Numbered from the stretch's first letter, positions 15,492-24,494 are shown. The stretch is 47,017 nucleotides of DNA from Nitrospirota bacterium (GCA_016936655.1 JAFGXL010000009.1:1-47017); one strand, 5' to 3'. Notes: generated by a model from the letters alone, not told the origin. Numbers and translations: made by a program.

Positions 15492-15536
15492 ACACCGCAA
15501 CCGGATCGCATAGATTCGGTTGCGGTGTTGCTTTTT
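15492..15536 (+). terminator. Strong intrinsic terminator after the lipoprotein gene
   Basis: ACACCGCAACCG (15492-15503) pairs perfectly with CGGTTGCGGTGT (15517-15528), giving a 12-base stem with a 13-base loop. A T-run follows (15532-15536). It begins 14 bases after the stop codon. Confidence 0.9.
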
Positions 15537-15563
15537 AAGCGCTGAACTGGTATATTAACAAAG

Positions 15564-15569
15564 TATAAT
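15564..15569 (+). promoter_or_regulatory. -10 box of the rimP-nusA-recG operon
   Basis: A perfect TATAAT lies between the two hairpins. The predicted transcription start is at about 15576. A clear -35 box is lacking; CTGAAC, 16 bases upstream, is the best candidate. Confidence 0.4.
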
Positions 15570-15579
15570 TTTTCATTTT

Positions 15580-15612
15580 AAAAGAGTGGGTTGCTCCCAC
15601 TCTTTTGTTTTT
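15580..15612 (+). terminator. Terminator-like hairpin in the rimP leader
   Basis: AAAAGAGTGGG (15580-15590) pairs with CCCACTCTTTT (15596-15606) around a 5-base loop and is followed by GTTTTT. It has all the features of an intrinsic terminator. It lies directly downstream of a TATAAT box and 12 bases before rimP. It may be a back-up terminator for the lipoprotein gene, or an attenuator / 5' stabilising hairpin for the operon. Confidence 0.65.
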
Positions 15613-15623
15613 AGACAAAGATA

Positions 15624-16133
15624 ATGATAGATAATATCAGAGAAAAAGTGATGCAAATAGCTGCCGCAGCTGCCCAGGACGAGGGCATCGAGCTAGTTGA
15701 TGTAGAAATCAAAGGCTCAGGCAGGAGACCAATTATCAGGGTTACTGTCGACAAAGAAGGCGGCATAACCATTGGTGAGTGCGAAAAGATGAGCCGCGCT
15801 ATTGAGGCGCTTATGGATGTAGAAGACCCGGTTTCAGGTTCTTATATGCTGGAGGTATCATCACCGGGAATTGACAGGCCACTTAAAAACGCTGCTAATT
15901 TTATAAAAAGCATAGGAAAGCTCGCAAGGGTGGTAACAGCCGATCAGATTAGCGGACAGACCTTCTTTATTGGAAGGATAGTTGATGCGGCTGAAGGATG
16001 GATACGGCTCAAACCTGAGGATCAAGGCAAAAAAAAGCCTGCCTCAAGCAGGAAGGAAGCTGACAACAGCATAATCATTCCTCTTGAGATGATCTCAAAG
16101 GCAAAACTAGAGATAGAAATTAATAAAAAATAG
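15624..16133 (+). CDS. rimP: Ribosome maturation factor RimP
   Basis: 30S subunit assembly factor. The 169 residues cover the N-terminal alpha/beta domain (GIELVDVEIKGSGRRPIIRVTVDKEGG, the ECEKMSRAIEALMDVED block, then YMLEVSSPGIDRPL) and the C-terminal SH3-like domain (about 90-169). It starts the rimP-nusA pair conserved across bacteria. The Shine-Dalgarno is poor (AAAGATA). A terminator-like hairpin just upstream could govern read-through. nusA follows after 19 bases. Confidence 0.95.
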   Translation: MIDNIREKVMQIAAAAAQDEGIELVDVEIKGSGRRPIIRVTVDKEGGITIGECEKMSRAIEALMDVEDPVSGSYMLEVSSPGIDRPLKNAANFIKSIGKLARVVTADQISGQTFFIGRIVDAAEGWIRLKPEDQGKKKPASSRKEADNSIIIPLEMISKAKLEIEINKK

Positions 16134-16152
16134 ATTAGAGGGGGATACGCGC

Positions 16153-17271
16153 ATGACAAAGGAACTTTGCTTTGTTATTGATCAAATAAGCAGGGAAAAA
16201 GGAATTTCACGCGAATCCCTGGTTGAAGTGCTAGAAGCAGCCCTGCTCTCTGCTGCACGCAAAAAGTTCTCAAGCAAATCAAATATAGGCCTTAGAATCG
16301 ACCCAAAAACATGTGAAATAAGTGTATTTGAAACCATGACGGTTGTTGATGAACTCACAGATCCAGAAACAGAGATGAGATCAGCTGAGGCTGCTGCCGC
16401 ATATCCTGGCAAAGTTGCTGGAGATACAATTGAGATACCTATTCCTATGCCTGATTTTGGCAGAATCGCGGCTCAGACAGCCAAACAGGTGATCTTCCAG
16501 AAGGTCAGGGATGCTGAGCGCGAGATTATTTTTGATGAATACAAGGACAAGATCGGCCAGGTGGTCAGCGGCACGGTTTTAAGAAGAGAGAGGGGATGCT
16601 ATTTTCTTAGCGTAGGCAAGGCAGAGGCTGTAATGCCAATAAAAGAGGCCATGCCTAATGAAAACCTCAAAAGGGGAGATATAGTAAAAGCTCTCCTTGC
16701 TGATGTCAGGCACACAATAAAAGGTCCTGCGATTATGCTGTCCCGAACTGACCCCAACTTTATTGTCGGTCTCTTTAAAATGGAAGTGCCTGAGATAAAT
16801 GATGGTGTCGTTATAATCAAAGGTATAGCCAGGGAGGCTGGCGAAAGGACCAAGATTGCTGTAACTTCCAAAGATCAGTCAATAGACGCTGTAGGAGCCT
16901 GCGTAGGAATGAAGGGTACGAGAGTTCAGTCAATTGTAAGAGAGTTGAGAGGCGAGCGAATTGACATAATACAGTGGAGTGAAGACCCAAGACTTTTCAT
17001 AGCAAGATCCCTGACTCCTGCGAATGTAGACAGAGTGGGAATAAATGAAGAGGCTGAACGCACAGCTATGGTAATAGCAGATGATCAGCAGCTCTCTTTA
17101 GCCATAGGCAAGCGCGGCCAGAATATCAAGCTCGCCACAAAACTGACAGGATGGGAGATTGAGGTGATAAGCGAATCAGAATATTCAAAGATGAAGATAG
17201 AGCAAACAGACAGATCTCTTGATGAGGCGCTCAAAATAGAGACCAAGAAGAACAAGAGTAATGAAGCATGA
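16153..17271 (+). CDS. nusA: Transcription termination/antitermination factor NusA
   Basis: RNA polymerase-bound factor that modulates pausing, termination and antitermination. The 372 residues hold the N-terminal RNAP-binding domain (about 1-125), an S1 domain (about 135-200, GQVVSGTVLRRERGCYFLSVGKAEAVMP) and two KH domains (about 205-350, with GACVGMKGTRVQSIVREL and LAIGKRGQNIKLATKLTGWEI). The C-terminal acidic repeats of E. coli NusA are absent, as in many other phyla. In most genomes infB lies downstream; here recG follows instead, overlapping by 11 bases. Confidence 0.96.
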   Translation: MTKELCFVIDQISREKGISRESLVEVLEAALLSAARKKFSSKSNIGLRIDPKTCEISVFETMTVVDELTDPETEMRSAEAAAAYPGKVAGDTIEIPIPMPDFGRIAAQTAKQVIFQKVRDAEREIIFDEYKDKIGQVVSGTVLRRERGCYFLSVGKAEAVMPIKEAMPNENLKRGDIVKALLADVRHTIKGPAIMLSRTDPNFIVGLFKMEVPEINDGVVIIKGIAREAGERTKIAVTSKDQSIDAVGACVGMKGTRVQSIVRELRGERIDIIQWSEDPRLFIARSLTPANVDRVGINEEAERTAMVIADDQQLSLAIGKRGQNIKLATKLTGWEIEVISESEYSKMKIEQTDRSLDEALKIETKKNKSNEA

Positions 17272-19342
17272 CGCATCATCACCTATTCAGTATATAAAGG
17301 GCGTGGGTCCTCACAGGGCCTCGCTCCTTGAACGCCTCGGCATCAGGTCAGTAAAAGATGCCCTCTACTACCTTCCTTTCAGATATGAAGACAGATCGAA
17401 TACACAAAGGATCAACAGACTTACTCCAGACAATCCAGCCACAATAACCGGAAAGATTCTAAAGGCAGAACTAATAACAAAAAACAGAGGCTTTAAAATA
17501 TTTGAACTGACAATAACAGACGGTCAGGAGCTGATGAGAATAAAATGGTTTAACCAAGCTTATCTGAAAAAGACTTTCAAGCCCGGACAGACTGCAGTAT
17601 TTTATGGCATTGTCAAGACAGGATTCAGGGGAATAGGCTTCGAGATGCAAAATCCTGAGTATGAGCTTATCGCTGAAGATGACGATGAAACAGATACAAT
17701 ACATACAGGCAGAATAGTTCCTGTTTACAGATGCACAGAGGGTATCAGCCAGCGCCAGCTGCGCAGCATCATGCATAATGTTGTTGCTTCAGCATCACAA
17801 ATCAGCGATCCTCTTCCACCAGAACTCATAACAAAATACAGACTGCCGTTACTTTCTGAATGCATACTAAATGTCCATTTCCCACAAAACGGTCAGGATA
17901 TGGAAAAACTGAATCAGGGCGCAACAATATTCCATAAAAGGCTCTCATTTGATGAGCTGTTCCAGTTTCAGCTGGGGCTGGCGCTTAAAAAGAGCAGACA
18001 GCAAAAGGAGGCAGGCATCGCCTTCAAGCCGGACATGAATCTTATAAACAGTCTTATAAACGCCCTGCCCTTTCAGCTAACATCTGCACAGCAAAGAGTA
18101 ATAAAAGAGATACTTCAGGATATGAAGTCAGAAAGTCCGATGAACAGGCTCCTGCAGGGAGATGTCGGCTCCGGCAAGACGATTGTAGCGCTAATATCGA
18201 TGCTGGCTGCTGTAGAGTGCGGATTTCAAGCTGCTCTAATGGCTCCGACAGAAATATTGGCAGAACAACACTTCCTAAATTTCAAGAAGTACGAAGATCT
18301 TCTAGGCATAAGAATTGAGCTTATTACATCAGCGACAAAAAATAGGTCATCCGATATAAATAATAAAAAAGAGTCTGACATATTAATCGGAACTCATGCC
18401 CTTATACAGAAAGATATTGAATTTAAGAAGCTTGGACTAATCATTATAGATGAACAACATAGATTCGGGGTTATTCAGAGGGCAGCTCTGCGCCAAAAGG
18501 GAATAAACCCTGACACGCTTGTTATGACAGCTACACCTATCCCTCGTACCTTGTCTATGACATTATATGGAGAGCTTGACTGCTCTGTGATTGATGAGCT
18601 CCCACCTCTTAGGACTCCGGTTACCACAAGGATTTTTGATGACAAATCTATGGACAGCATATATAAACATATTGATGAAGAGACAAAAAAAAGCAGGCAA
18701 GTTTATATAATCTATCCACTGATTGAAGAATCTGAAAAAATAAACCTCAGGGACGCTATTAAAGGAATGAATGACTTCAGCTCAAAATTTCCTGATCTCA
18801 ATGTTGCTCTGCTGCATGGCAGAATGCCTACAATACAAAGAGAAGAAGTGATGAGAAAATTTAAGGCCGGAGATATAAATATTCTTGTGTCAACCACAGT
18901 GATTGAGGTTGGAGTTGATGTGCCTAATGCTACACTGATGGTGATAATTCATGCAGAGAGATTCGGACTCTCGCAGCTCCACCAATTAAGAGGAAGGGTT
19001 GGCAGGGGAGCGGAAAGATCATACTGTGCTCTTGTAGCTCACGGCACTACAGAAGATTCTAAAAAACGCCTAGAGGCTATGCAGCAGACTACTGACGGAT
19101 TCAGGCTTTCTGAGGTTGACCTGCAGATACGAGGACCCGGAGAGTTTTTCGGCACCAGACAGTCCGGAATGCCCGACTTAAAAGCAGCCGATCTGCTCAG
19201 AGACACAAGAATATTAGAAGCAGCCAGAAAAGAGGCTTTAAGCATTGTTGAGCACGATCCAATGCTAGAAAAATATCCAATGCTAAAAGATGCTGTAGAA
19301 GCGCTATGGGGTAAAAAGCTTGAGATTTTGAGCACAGCGTAA
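17261..19342 (+). CDS. recG: ATP-dependent DNA helicase RecG
   Basis: Branch-migration helicase that reverses stalled replication forks and processes recombination intermediates. The 693 residues contain the N-terminal wedge/OB domain (about 1-160; YIKGVGPHRASLLERLGI, then DALYYLPFRYEDR), helicase motif I GDVGSGKT, motif II as DEQH in IIIDEQHRFG, TATPIPRTL, and the C-terminal helicase half (QLHQLRGRVGRG). The TRG-like ending with LQIRGPGEFFGTRQSG is complete. It overlaps nusA by 11 bases, so expression is coupled to the transcription factor operon. Confidence 0.97.
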   Translation: MKHDASSPIQYIKGVGPHRASLLERLGIRSVKDALYYLPFRYEDRSNTQRINRLTPDNPATITGKILKAELITKNRGFKIFELTITDGQELMRIKWFNQAYLKKTFKPGQTAVFYGIVKTGFRGIGFEMQNPEYELIAEDDDETDTIHTGRIVPVYRCTEGISQRQLRSIMHNVVASASQISDPLPPELITKYRLPLLSECILNVHFPQNGQDMEKLNQGATIFHKRLSFDELFQFQLGLALKKSRQQKEAGIAFKPDMNLINSLINALPFQLTSAQQRVIKEILQDMKSESPMNRLLQGDVGSGKTIVALISMLAAVECGFQAALMAPTEILAEQHFLNFKKYEDLLGIRIELITSATKNRSSDINNKKESDILIGTHALIQKDIEFKKLGLIIIDEQHRFGVIQRAALRQKGINPDTLVMTATPIPRTLSMTLYGELDCSVIDELPPLRTPVTTRIFDDKSMDSIYKHIDEETKKSRQVYIIYPLIEESEKINLRDAIKGMNDFSSKFPDLNVALLHGRMPTIQREEVMRKFKAGDINILVSTTVIEVGVDVPNATLMVIIHAERFGLSQLHQLRGRVGRGAERSYCALVAHGTTEDSKKRLEAMQQTTDGFRLSEVDLQIRGPGEFFGTRQSGMPDLKAADLLRDTRILEAARKEALSIVEHDPMLEKYPMLKDAVEALWGKKLEILSTA

Positions 19343-19381
19343 TAAAATTGTTGGTGCGCTCCAGCGCTAATGGAGGTGAAT

Positions 19382-19693
19382 ATGTACCAGAGAATAAAAA
19401 AAGATATCGAAAGCGCGGTAGCGCAGATTAAATGGTTTTCATCCCTGCTGTCTGAAAGGGTCAGGATCGAGATAGCTGTATTCAAATTGATGTACAGATC
19501 TGAAGAAATAAAAAAGCGCAAAGATGAACTGTTGCGCATTATAGGAGCAGAAGTTTATTCAGCCAGAGAATCAACTCCTGATGAATACACTAATACTGAA
19601 ATAAAAAACGCAATAATTGAACTAGAATCTCTGGATCCTCAGATCAGAGAGATCTCAGAAAAGGTTCAGGAGATCAGCAAGGCGGTATCATGA
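19382..19693 (+). CDS. Small predicted alpha-helical protein, unknown function
   Basis: The 103-residue protein starts at the ATG at 19382, four bases after GGAGGTG; a start at 19370 would lack a binding site. Sequence is highly charged, with heptad-like hydrophobics (IESAVAQIKWFSSLLSERVRIEIAVFKLMY, and IIELESLDPQIREISEKVQEISKAV at the end), suggesting two long helices or a coiled coil. There is no signal peptide, membrane segment or cysteine. I do not recognise a family. The stop overlaps the pilD start (ATGA), and recG lies 39 bases upstream. Coupling to a prepilin peptidase hints at a role near pilus or type II secretion assembly, but the link is positional only. Confidence 0.75.
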   Translation: MYQRIKKDIESAVAQIKWFSSLLSERVRIEIAVFKLMYRSEEIKKRKDELLRIIGAEVYSARESTPDEYTNTEIKNAIIELESLDPQIREISEKVQEISKAVS

Positions 19694-20511
19694 CAGAATT
19701 CATAATGCTGCTTGCACTCGGTCTTGCAATTGGCTCTTTTCTGAATGCATGCATATACAGGCTGCCGAGACACATATCACTGATACGACCCGGCTCTTCA
19801 TGCCCGAAATGCTCAAAAGAGATAAAACCCTGGGACAACATACCCGTAATAAGCTATATCCTGCTTCTTGGTAAGTGCAGGAACTGCGGTACAAGCATAT
19901 CTCCAAGATATCCTCTTATCGAAATGCTTAATGCACTGCTCTATATGCTGGCTGTTGTGCAGTTCGGCTTTGGATGGTATCTGCCGTTTATACTGTTTTT
20001 TATTTCAGCAATGATCCTTATAGCCTTTATCGATATAGACTTTCAGATAATACCGGATGTTGTGACTCTGCCCGGAATAATTATAGGTATTGCAGGAGCA
20101 TCTACGCTTGTACCTGATCCTTTCATCACGCCATCGCTAAGCAGTATCAATTTATTTCAGACACAGCTGCCTTATGGTTATCAATTTATAATAACCGGAC
20201 TTCAGAATTCCATATTCGGCCTTCTGCTGGGCGGAGGACTCTATTACCTGATAGCGATACTCAGCAGAGGCGGCATGGGCGGCGGAGATATAAAAATGAT
20301 GGCTATGGTAGGCTCATTTATGGGCTGGAAGGCGGTGCTGCTCACTACATTTTGCGGTAGCCTTGCCGGCTCTTTATTGGGCATATTTCTTATGATATTC
20401 AGAGGCAAGGGCAGAAAGACAAAGATACCGTTTGGGCCTTTTCTGGCTGCTGGCAGCCTTATCACCCTCTTCTTCGGCAACGCAATTCTTACCTGGTATA
20501 TCGGGAGCTAA
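19690..20511 (+). CDS. pilD: Prepilin leader peptidase / N-methyltransferase
   Basis: Inner-membrane aspartic protease that cleaves and N-methylates type IV prepilins and type II pseudopilins. The 273 residues include the N-terminal GSFLNACIYRLP motif, the cytoplasmic zinc-binding domain with cysteines at 38, 41, 63 and 66, and several membrane helices. The two catalytic Asp motifs are IDIDFQIIPD and GGGDIKMM. All residues needed for both activities appear present. No pilin or secretion genes are in the window, so the substrates lie elsewhere. Its start overlaps the stop of the preceding small gene by four bases. Confidence 0.95.
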   Translation: MTEFIMLLALGLAIGSFLNACIYRLPRHISLIRPGSSCPKCSKEIKPWDNIPVISYILLLGKCRNCGTSISPRYPLIEMLNALLYMLAVVQFGFGWYLPFILFFISAMILIAFIDIDFQIIPDVVTLPGIIIGIAGASTLVPDPFITPSLSSINLFQTQLPYGYQFIITGLQNSIFGLLLGGGLYYLIAILSRGGMGGGDIKMMAMVGSFMGWKAVLLTTFCGSLAGSLLGIFLMIFRGKGRKTKIPFGPFLAAGSLITLFFGNAILTWYIGS

Positions 20512-20640
20512 TTCACAAAAGTTTGATTTTATAAGACAAAAAAAGTTATTTTAAATGCCGGATTTTCTATATGAAGGATCTTTCTTACGAAGACCTCTTT
20601 GCTTATCCAGTACTATCAACCAGACATACAGTGAGGAAAA

Positions 20641-22446
20641 ATGGCACACAAACAGATCAGGAACATCGCGATTATCGCGCATGTTGACCATGGGAAGACG
20701 ACTCTTGTCGATGGACTTTTAAAACAGGCCGGCACATTCCGCTCAAATGAGCGTGTTCAGGAAAGGGTTATGGACAGCATAGACCTTGAACGCGAGCGCG
20801 GTATTACCATAATGGCCAAAAACACAGCTGTTGAATACAATGGCGTAAAGATTAACATAATGGACACACCAGGCCACGCAGACTTTGGCGGTGAGGTTGA
20901 AAGAACCCTCAAAATGGTTGACGGCGTGCTACTGCTTGTTGACTCATCAGAAGGACCTCTGCCTCAGACGAGGTTTGTTCTGAAAAAAGCGCTTGAGCTA
21001 AACCTACCGCCTGTCATAGTAATAAACAAGATAGACAGGCCTGATGCAAGGATTCAGGCTGTATTGAACGAAATCTATGATCTGTTCATAGACCTTGACG
21101 CAACAGAAGATCAGCTCGAGTTTCCTGTGGTCTATACAAACGCAAAGCTCGGCACTGCATCAACATCCCTGGATCAGCCATCAGAAAACCTGAAGCCTTT
21201 GTTTGATCTCATCATTAACTATATGCCGGCGCCAAAAGACAATCCAGATGGACCACTCCAGATACTGGTCACAAATATAGATTACAGCGATTATGTGGGC
21301 AGACTGGCTATAGGAAGGGTATTCAGCGGCGTGGTAAGACAGGCTGATCAGGTTATGATGATCCATGACAAAGGAGAGCAAGTAAAAACAAAGGTTACAA
21401 ATCTCTACACATTTGAAGGGCTGCAGCGTGTAGATGCAAAAGAGGTGACCGCAGGAGATATAGTCGCACTCTCAGGAATGGAAGGAATAAACATAGGCGA
21501 CACTATAACATCAATTGAAACCCCTGCTCCTCTTCCAAGAATCAAAGTGGATGAACCTACTATATCTATGGTATTTGCTGTAAACACATCCCCATTTGCC
21601 GGAAAAGAAGGCAAGTTTGTGACCTCAAGAAACCTGAGAGAAAGACTAGAAAAAGAACTTTTATACAATGTATCAATAAAAGTGGATTTTGAAAATACAG
21701 ACTCATTCAAGGTGATGGGAAGAGGAGAGCTCCAGCTCGCTATACTTATAGAAATGATGAGGCGCGAAGGTTACGAAATGTCTGTCTCTATGCCGGAGAC
21801 TATAACAAAGACTATAAACGGAGCGCAGCACGAACCATTTGAACTGCTCGTTATAGATGTGCCTGAGGCATTCGTCGGTGTTGTTACACAGCAGCTCGGT
21901 ATTAGAAAAGGCAGGATGCAGAAGATGCAGAACAATGGCCACGGCAGAGTAAGGCTCGAATTCAGGATACCATCAAGGGGGCTTATAGGATTCAGATCAC
22001 AGTTCCTTACTGACACAAAAGGCACGGGACTGCTCAACCATCTCTTTGACGGATATGAGCCATGGCAGGGCCCTATGTCTACACGTCAGACAGGAGCTCT
22101 GGTTGCTGACAGAGCTGGCAAATCCACAACATATGCTCTATTTCACCTGCAGCCAAGGGGCACCCTCTTTATAAATGACAACACAGCTGTATATGAGGGC
22201 ATGATAATAGGAGAAAACTCTAGAGAGAATGATCTTGATGTAAATGTTATAAAAGAGAAGAAGCTCACAAATATGCGCTCATCAGGTGCTGACGATGCGC
22301 TCCAGCTTATACCACCAAAACTGATGAGCCTTGAACAGGCAATCGAGTTCATCAAAGAAGACGAGCTTGTAGAGATTACTCCGGAATCCATAAGGCTCAG
22401 AAAAAAAGTGCTCGAAGCCAATAAAAGACCAAGATCAAAAAGCTGA
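20641..22446 (+). CDS. typA: Ribosome-associated GTPase TypA/BipA
   Basis: Translational GTPase of the EF-G/LepA group that helps 50S assembly, notably under stress or cold. The 601 residues match the family. Motifs: P-loop [33 protein letters not shown], plus domains II, III and V and the BipA-specific C-terminal domain ([30 protein letters not shown] region). The start at 20641 follows GTGAGGAAAA. The 129 bases upstream hold no recognised gene or clear promoter. A weak hairpin overlaps its stop codon. Confidence 0.97.
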   Translation: MAHKQIRNIAIIAHVDHGKTTLVDGLLKQAGTFRSNERVQERVMDSIDLERERGITIMAKNTAVEYNGVKINIMDTPGHADFGGEVERTLKMVDGVLLLVDSSEGPLPQTRFVLKKALELNLPPVIVINKIDRPDARIQAVLNEIYDLFIDLDATEDQLEFPVVYTNAKLGTASTSLDQPSENLKPLFDLIINYMPAPKDNPDGPLQILVTNIDYSDYVGRLAIGRVFSGVVRQADQVMMIHDKGEQVKTKVTNLYTFEGLQRVDAKEVTAGDIVALSGMEGINIGDTITSIETPAPLPRIKVDEPTISMVFAVNTSPFAGKEGKFVTSRNLRERLEKELLYNVSIKVDFENTDSFKVMGRGELQLAILIEMMRREGYEMSVSMPETITKTINGAQHEPFELLVIDVPEAFVGVVTQQLGIRKGRMQKMQNNGHGRVRLEFRIPSRGLIGFRSQFLTDTKGTGLLNHLFDGYEPWQGPMSTRQTGALVADRAGKSTTYALFHLQPRGTLFINDNTAVYEGMIIGENSRENDLDVNVIKEKKLTNMRSSGADDALQLIPPKLMSLEQAIEFIKEDELVEITPESIRLRKKVLEANKRPRSKS

Positions 22447-22473
22447 GACTGATATTAGTTACTCAGAGGTTTT
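22443..22473 (+). terminator. Weak hairpin after typA
   Basis: CTGAGACT (22443-22450) can pair with AGT-(TA)-CTCAG (22457-22466), an 8-base-pair stem with a 2-base bulge, followed by AGGTTTTA. It overlaps the typA stop codon. The short T-run makes termination doubtful. Confidence 0.3.
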
Positions 22474-22493
22474 AGATCCGTACATATCAGTTT

Positions 22494-22502
22494 TGTTATA
22501 AT
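22494..22502 (+). promoter_or_regulatory. Extended -10 promoter of mtgA (predicted leaderless)
   Basis: TGT precedes a perfect TATAAT (22497-22502), giving an extended -10 element. The mtgA ATG at 22510 is 8 bases beyond it. There is no room for a Shine-Dalgarno. A -35 box is weak or absent, as expected for an extended -10 promoter. Confidence 0.55.
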
Positions 22503-22509
22503 TTTTATA

Positions 22510-23304
22510 ATGAAAAAACTACTTGCACAATCAATAAAGATTTTTATTTTTCTTATTGCCGGCCTGATACTCTGGGTCGGCTTTTACATTTTATTCCCAA
22601 ACGTGTCTGCACTCAAGACTAAAAATCCTGACATCACTTCATTCATGCAATACAGGTTTGAACAAGCTGAAGAAAAGGGTAAAAAACTCAATATCAGAAA
22701 GTCATGGGCGCCGCTGTCATCAATATCTCCTTATCTTGCAAAGGCTGTAATAATAGCTGAAGATGACAAGTTCTGGAGGCATGAAGGCTTTGACTTTGAG
22801 GCTATTCAAAAGGCTATAGAAAATGATATAAAGACAAAAAAAATGAAGTTCGGAGGCAGCACAATAAGCCAGCAGCTCGCAAAGAATCTCTATCTTTCTC
22901 CAGCAAAAAATCCAGTCAGAAAGATCAAAGAAGCTATTTTGACATGGAGGATAGAAAAGAGCCTATCAAAAAAGAGGATACTCGAGATATACCTTAATGT
23001 GGCAGAATGGGGCAACGGAATCTTTGGAGCAGAGGCTGCATCAAGGCACTACTTCGGCAAGCCTGCATCAGCTCTATCTCCTATAGAAGCTGCCAGACTG
23101 GCTGTTGTACTGCCAAATCCTAAAAAACTCTCGCCTGTATCAGATTCCGCATATATACAAAGAAGAGCCAATCTGATCTATTCGATAATGGTCAGAAGAG
23201 GCATAGTATCTGAAGAGTATCAGGATGCTGTTGGTGAAACCAGTACTGAATCAGAAGAAACTGAGGCAGAGGGTACGGAACCCGGCAAGACAGATTCAGA
23301 ATAG
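22510..23304 (+). CDS. mtgA: Monofunctional peptidoglycan glycosyltransferase
   Basis: Polymerises lipid II into glycan strands at the inner membrane. The 264 residues have one N-terminal membrane helix (about 10-30) and a GT51 domain. Its motifs are visible: catalytic Glu in IIAEDDKFWRHEGFD, GGSTISQQLAKNLYLSP, RKIKEAILTWRIEKSLSKKRILEIYLN, and AEWGNGIFGAEAASRHYFGK. No transpeptidase domain is present. A short acidic tail (about 240-264, Glu/Thr/Ser-rich) is extra. It converges on the DgkA-PAP2 gene with a 1-base gap. Confidence 0.95.
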   Translation: MKKLLAQSIKIFIFLIAGLILWVGFYILFPNVSALKTKNPDITSFMQYRFEQAEEKGKKLNIRKSWAPLSSISPYLAKAVIIAEDDKFWRHEGFDFEAIQKAIENDIKTKKMKFGGSTISQQLAKNLYLSPAKNPVRKIKEAILTWRIEKSLSKKRILEIYLNVAEWGNGIFGAEAASRHYFGKPASALSPIEAARLAVVLPNPKKLSPVSDSAYIQRRANLIYSIMVRRGIVSEEYQDAVGETSTESEETEAEGTEPGKTDSE

Positions 23305-23305
23305 C

Positions 23306-24004
23306 TCAGCTTAATATCCAGTAAAACAAAAAAGTGACACCAGCTCCGAGCAGCGCGCCATAAAAAACTTCAGCTTTTGAGTGAATATGTGTGGCCACCC
23401 TGCTCTGCGCAATCATTGTAGCCAAAAGAAAACAGAGCATAGACACCATAAAATTGCCTGTTACAGCTGTGACAGCAGCCCACGATGAAAACGCTATCGC
23501 AGCATGTCCGCTAGGCTTGCCTCCCCTGAGAGGAGTGCCTGTGCCGTAATATGATTTCAGCATAATCACAGCTATAAGAACAATCACTATCGAAAGAAGC
23601 ATGATCTCATGGTTTTGGTGCTTCATAGCAGGAAGTCCGTCTGTGAATATCTTCTGAAAATAAGGATATATCACAATATAACCCAGAAAGGCTGCGCCGA
23701 AAGCAGTGATAAGTACAGCGCCGGCTGCAACATCTTTTGCTATACGCGCATGTTCAGAGTATTGCGGTGACAGAAGGTTTACGACATGCTCTATAGATGT
23801 ATTTACCATTTCAGCAAGCAGAACCAATATTATCGCAACAGACAAGAGCATGAAATCAAACTTGGAGACTCCAAAAAATACGCACAAGAAAAGAACAATA
23901 GCTGCAAAAGCGAGATGATACCTTACATGCCTCTGTGACTTAGCAGCAAATATGATTCCCTCAATAGCATTATTTGCGCTCTGCACCCATTTTCTAAGCG
24001 GCAT
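23306..24004 (-). CDS. Diacylglycerol/undecaprenol kinase fused to a PAP2-type phosphatase
   Basis: The 232-residue membrane protein has two parts. Residues about 1-125 are DgkA-like: ANNAIEGIIFAAKSQRHVRYH, and the key stretch AEMVNTSIEHVVNLLS followed by ARIAKDVAAGAVL. Residues about 135-232 are PAP2-like, with KPSGHAAIAFSSW and SRVATHIHSKAEVFYGALLG. In this last motif the usual nucleophile-helper His is present, and Glu stands where Asp is usual. Together they could phosphorylate undecaprenol and dephosphorylate undecaprenyl pyrophosphate or phosphate, recycling the lipid carrier. It is the last gene of the phoH-7TM/HD-ybeY-dgk order, which is conserved from Firmicutes; ybeY is 19 bases upstream. 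The substrate is inferred. Confidence 0.85.
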   Translation of the reverse strand: MPLRKWVQSANNAIEGIIFAAKSQRHVRYHLAFAAIVLFLCVFFGVSKFDFMLLSVAIILVLLAEMVNTSIEHVVNLLSPQYSEHARIAKDVAAGAVLITAFGAAFLGYIVIYPYFQKIFTDGLPAMKHQNHEIMLLSIVIVLIAVIMLKSYYGTGTPLRGGKPSGHAAIAFSSWAAVTAVTGNFMVSMLCFLLATMIAQSRVATHIHSKAEVFYGALLGAGVTFLFYWILS

Positions 24005-24023
24005 TAAAACACCTCTTTATACT

Positions 24024-24494
24024 TTATATCTCTGTCAGTATTTCATCTTCGAGCTTTCTCATCTCAGCATCATCATATTCGCTCTTTTCATGATCATAGC
24101 CTACAAGATGAAGTATGCCATGAACGATCAGCCACTGAAGCTCTCTCTTCAATGAGACGCCGCGAGCCTTAGACTGCCTCTGCGCCTGCCTCAGATTTAT
24201 CACAATATCTCCAAGATGGCTGGAGCTGGCAGCAGAAATGCTAGCGCACTCTTCAATCATAGAAAAGGAAAGCACATCAGTTGTCTTGTTCTTTTTGCGA
24301 TATTCAGAATTAAGAGATTTCATCTTACTGTCTGCAACAACAAGTATGCTCAGTTCAGCATCAGCAGGTTTTGGATAGCATGAACGCAGCTTCTTTTTGG
24401 TAGAGAGAGTATTGTATATTTTTTCTGCTGTCTTTTTAATGAATGAAGAGCTAAATACAGAACTATTCAGAGTGCTGCACACCTCTACAAGCAT
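24024..24494 (-). CDS. ybeY: Endoribonuclease YbeY (16S rRNA 3' processing)
   Basis: Zinc-dependent single-strand RNase used in 16S rRNA maturation and ribosome quality control. The 156 residues carry the metal motif HGILHLVGYDH (three His) near the C-terminus, preceded by the NSEYRKKNKTTDVLSF block and LGDIVINL. The gene overlaps the 7TM-HD gene by one base and is followed by the DgkA-PAP2 fusion. The N-terminal 40 residues are less conserved. Confidence 0.95.
   Translation of the reverse strand: MLVEVCSTLNSSVFSSSFIKKTAEKIYNTLSTKKKLRSCYPKPADAELSILVVADSKMKSLNSEYRKKNKTTDVLSFSMIEECASISAASSSHLGDIVINLRQAQRQSKARGVSLKRELQWLIVHGILHLVGYDHEKSEYDDAEMRKLEDEILTEI

Noticed and set aside
15273-15511. Ala/Gly- or Gln-rich frames antisense to the repeat lipoprotein
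   Set aside because: They are reverse-strand readings of the 21-base repeats; the plus-strand gene has the signal peptide, lipobox, Shine-Dalgarno, promoter and terminator.
20570-20687. Possible short leader peptide before typA
   Set aside because: A 38-codon frame begins at ATG 20570 and overlaps typA, but it has no clear ribosome-binding site or amino-acid bias, and its end merely reads typA out of frame.
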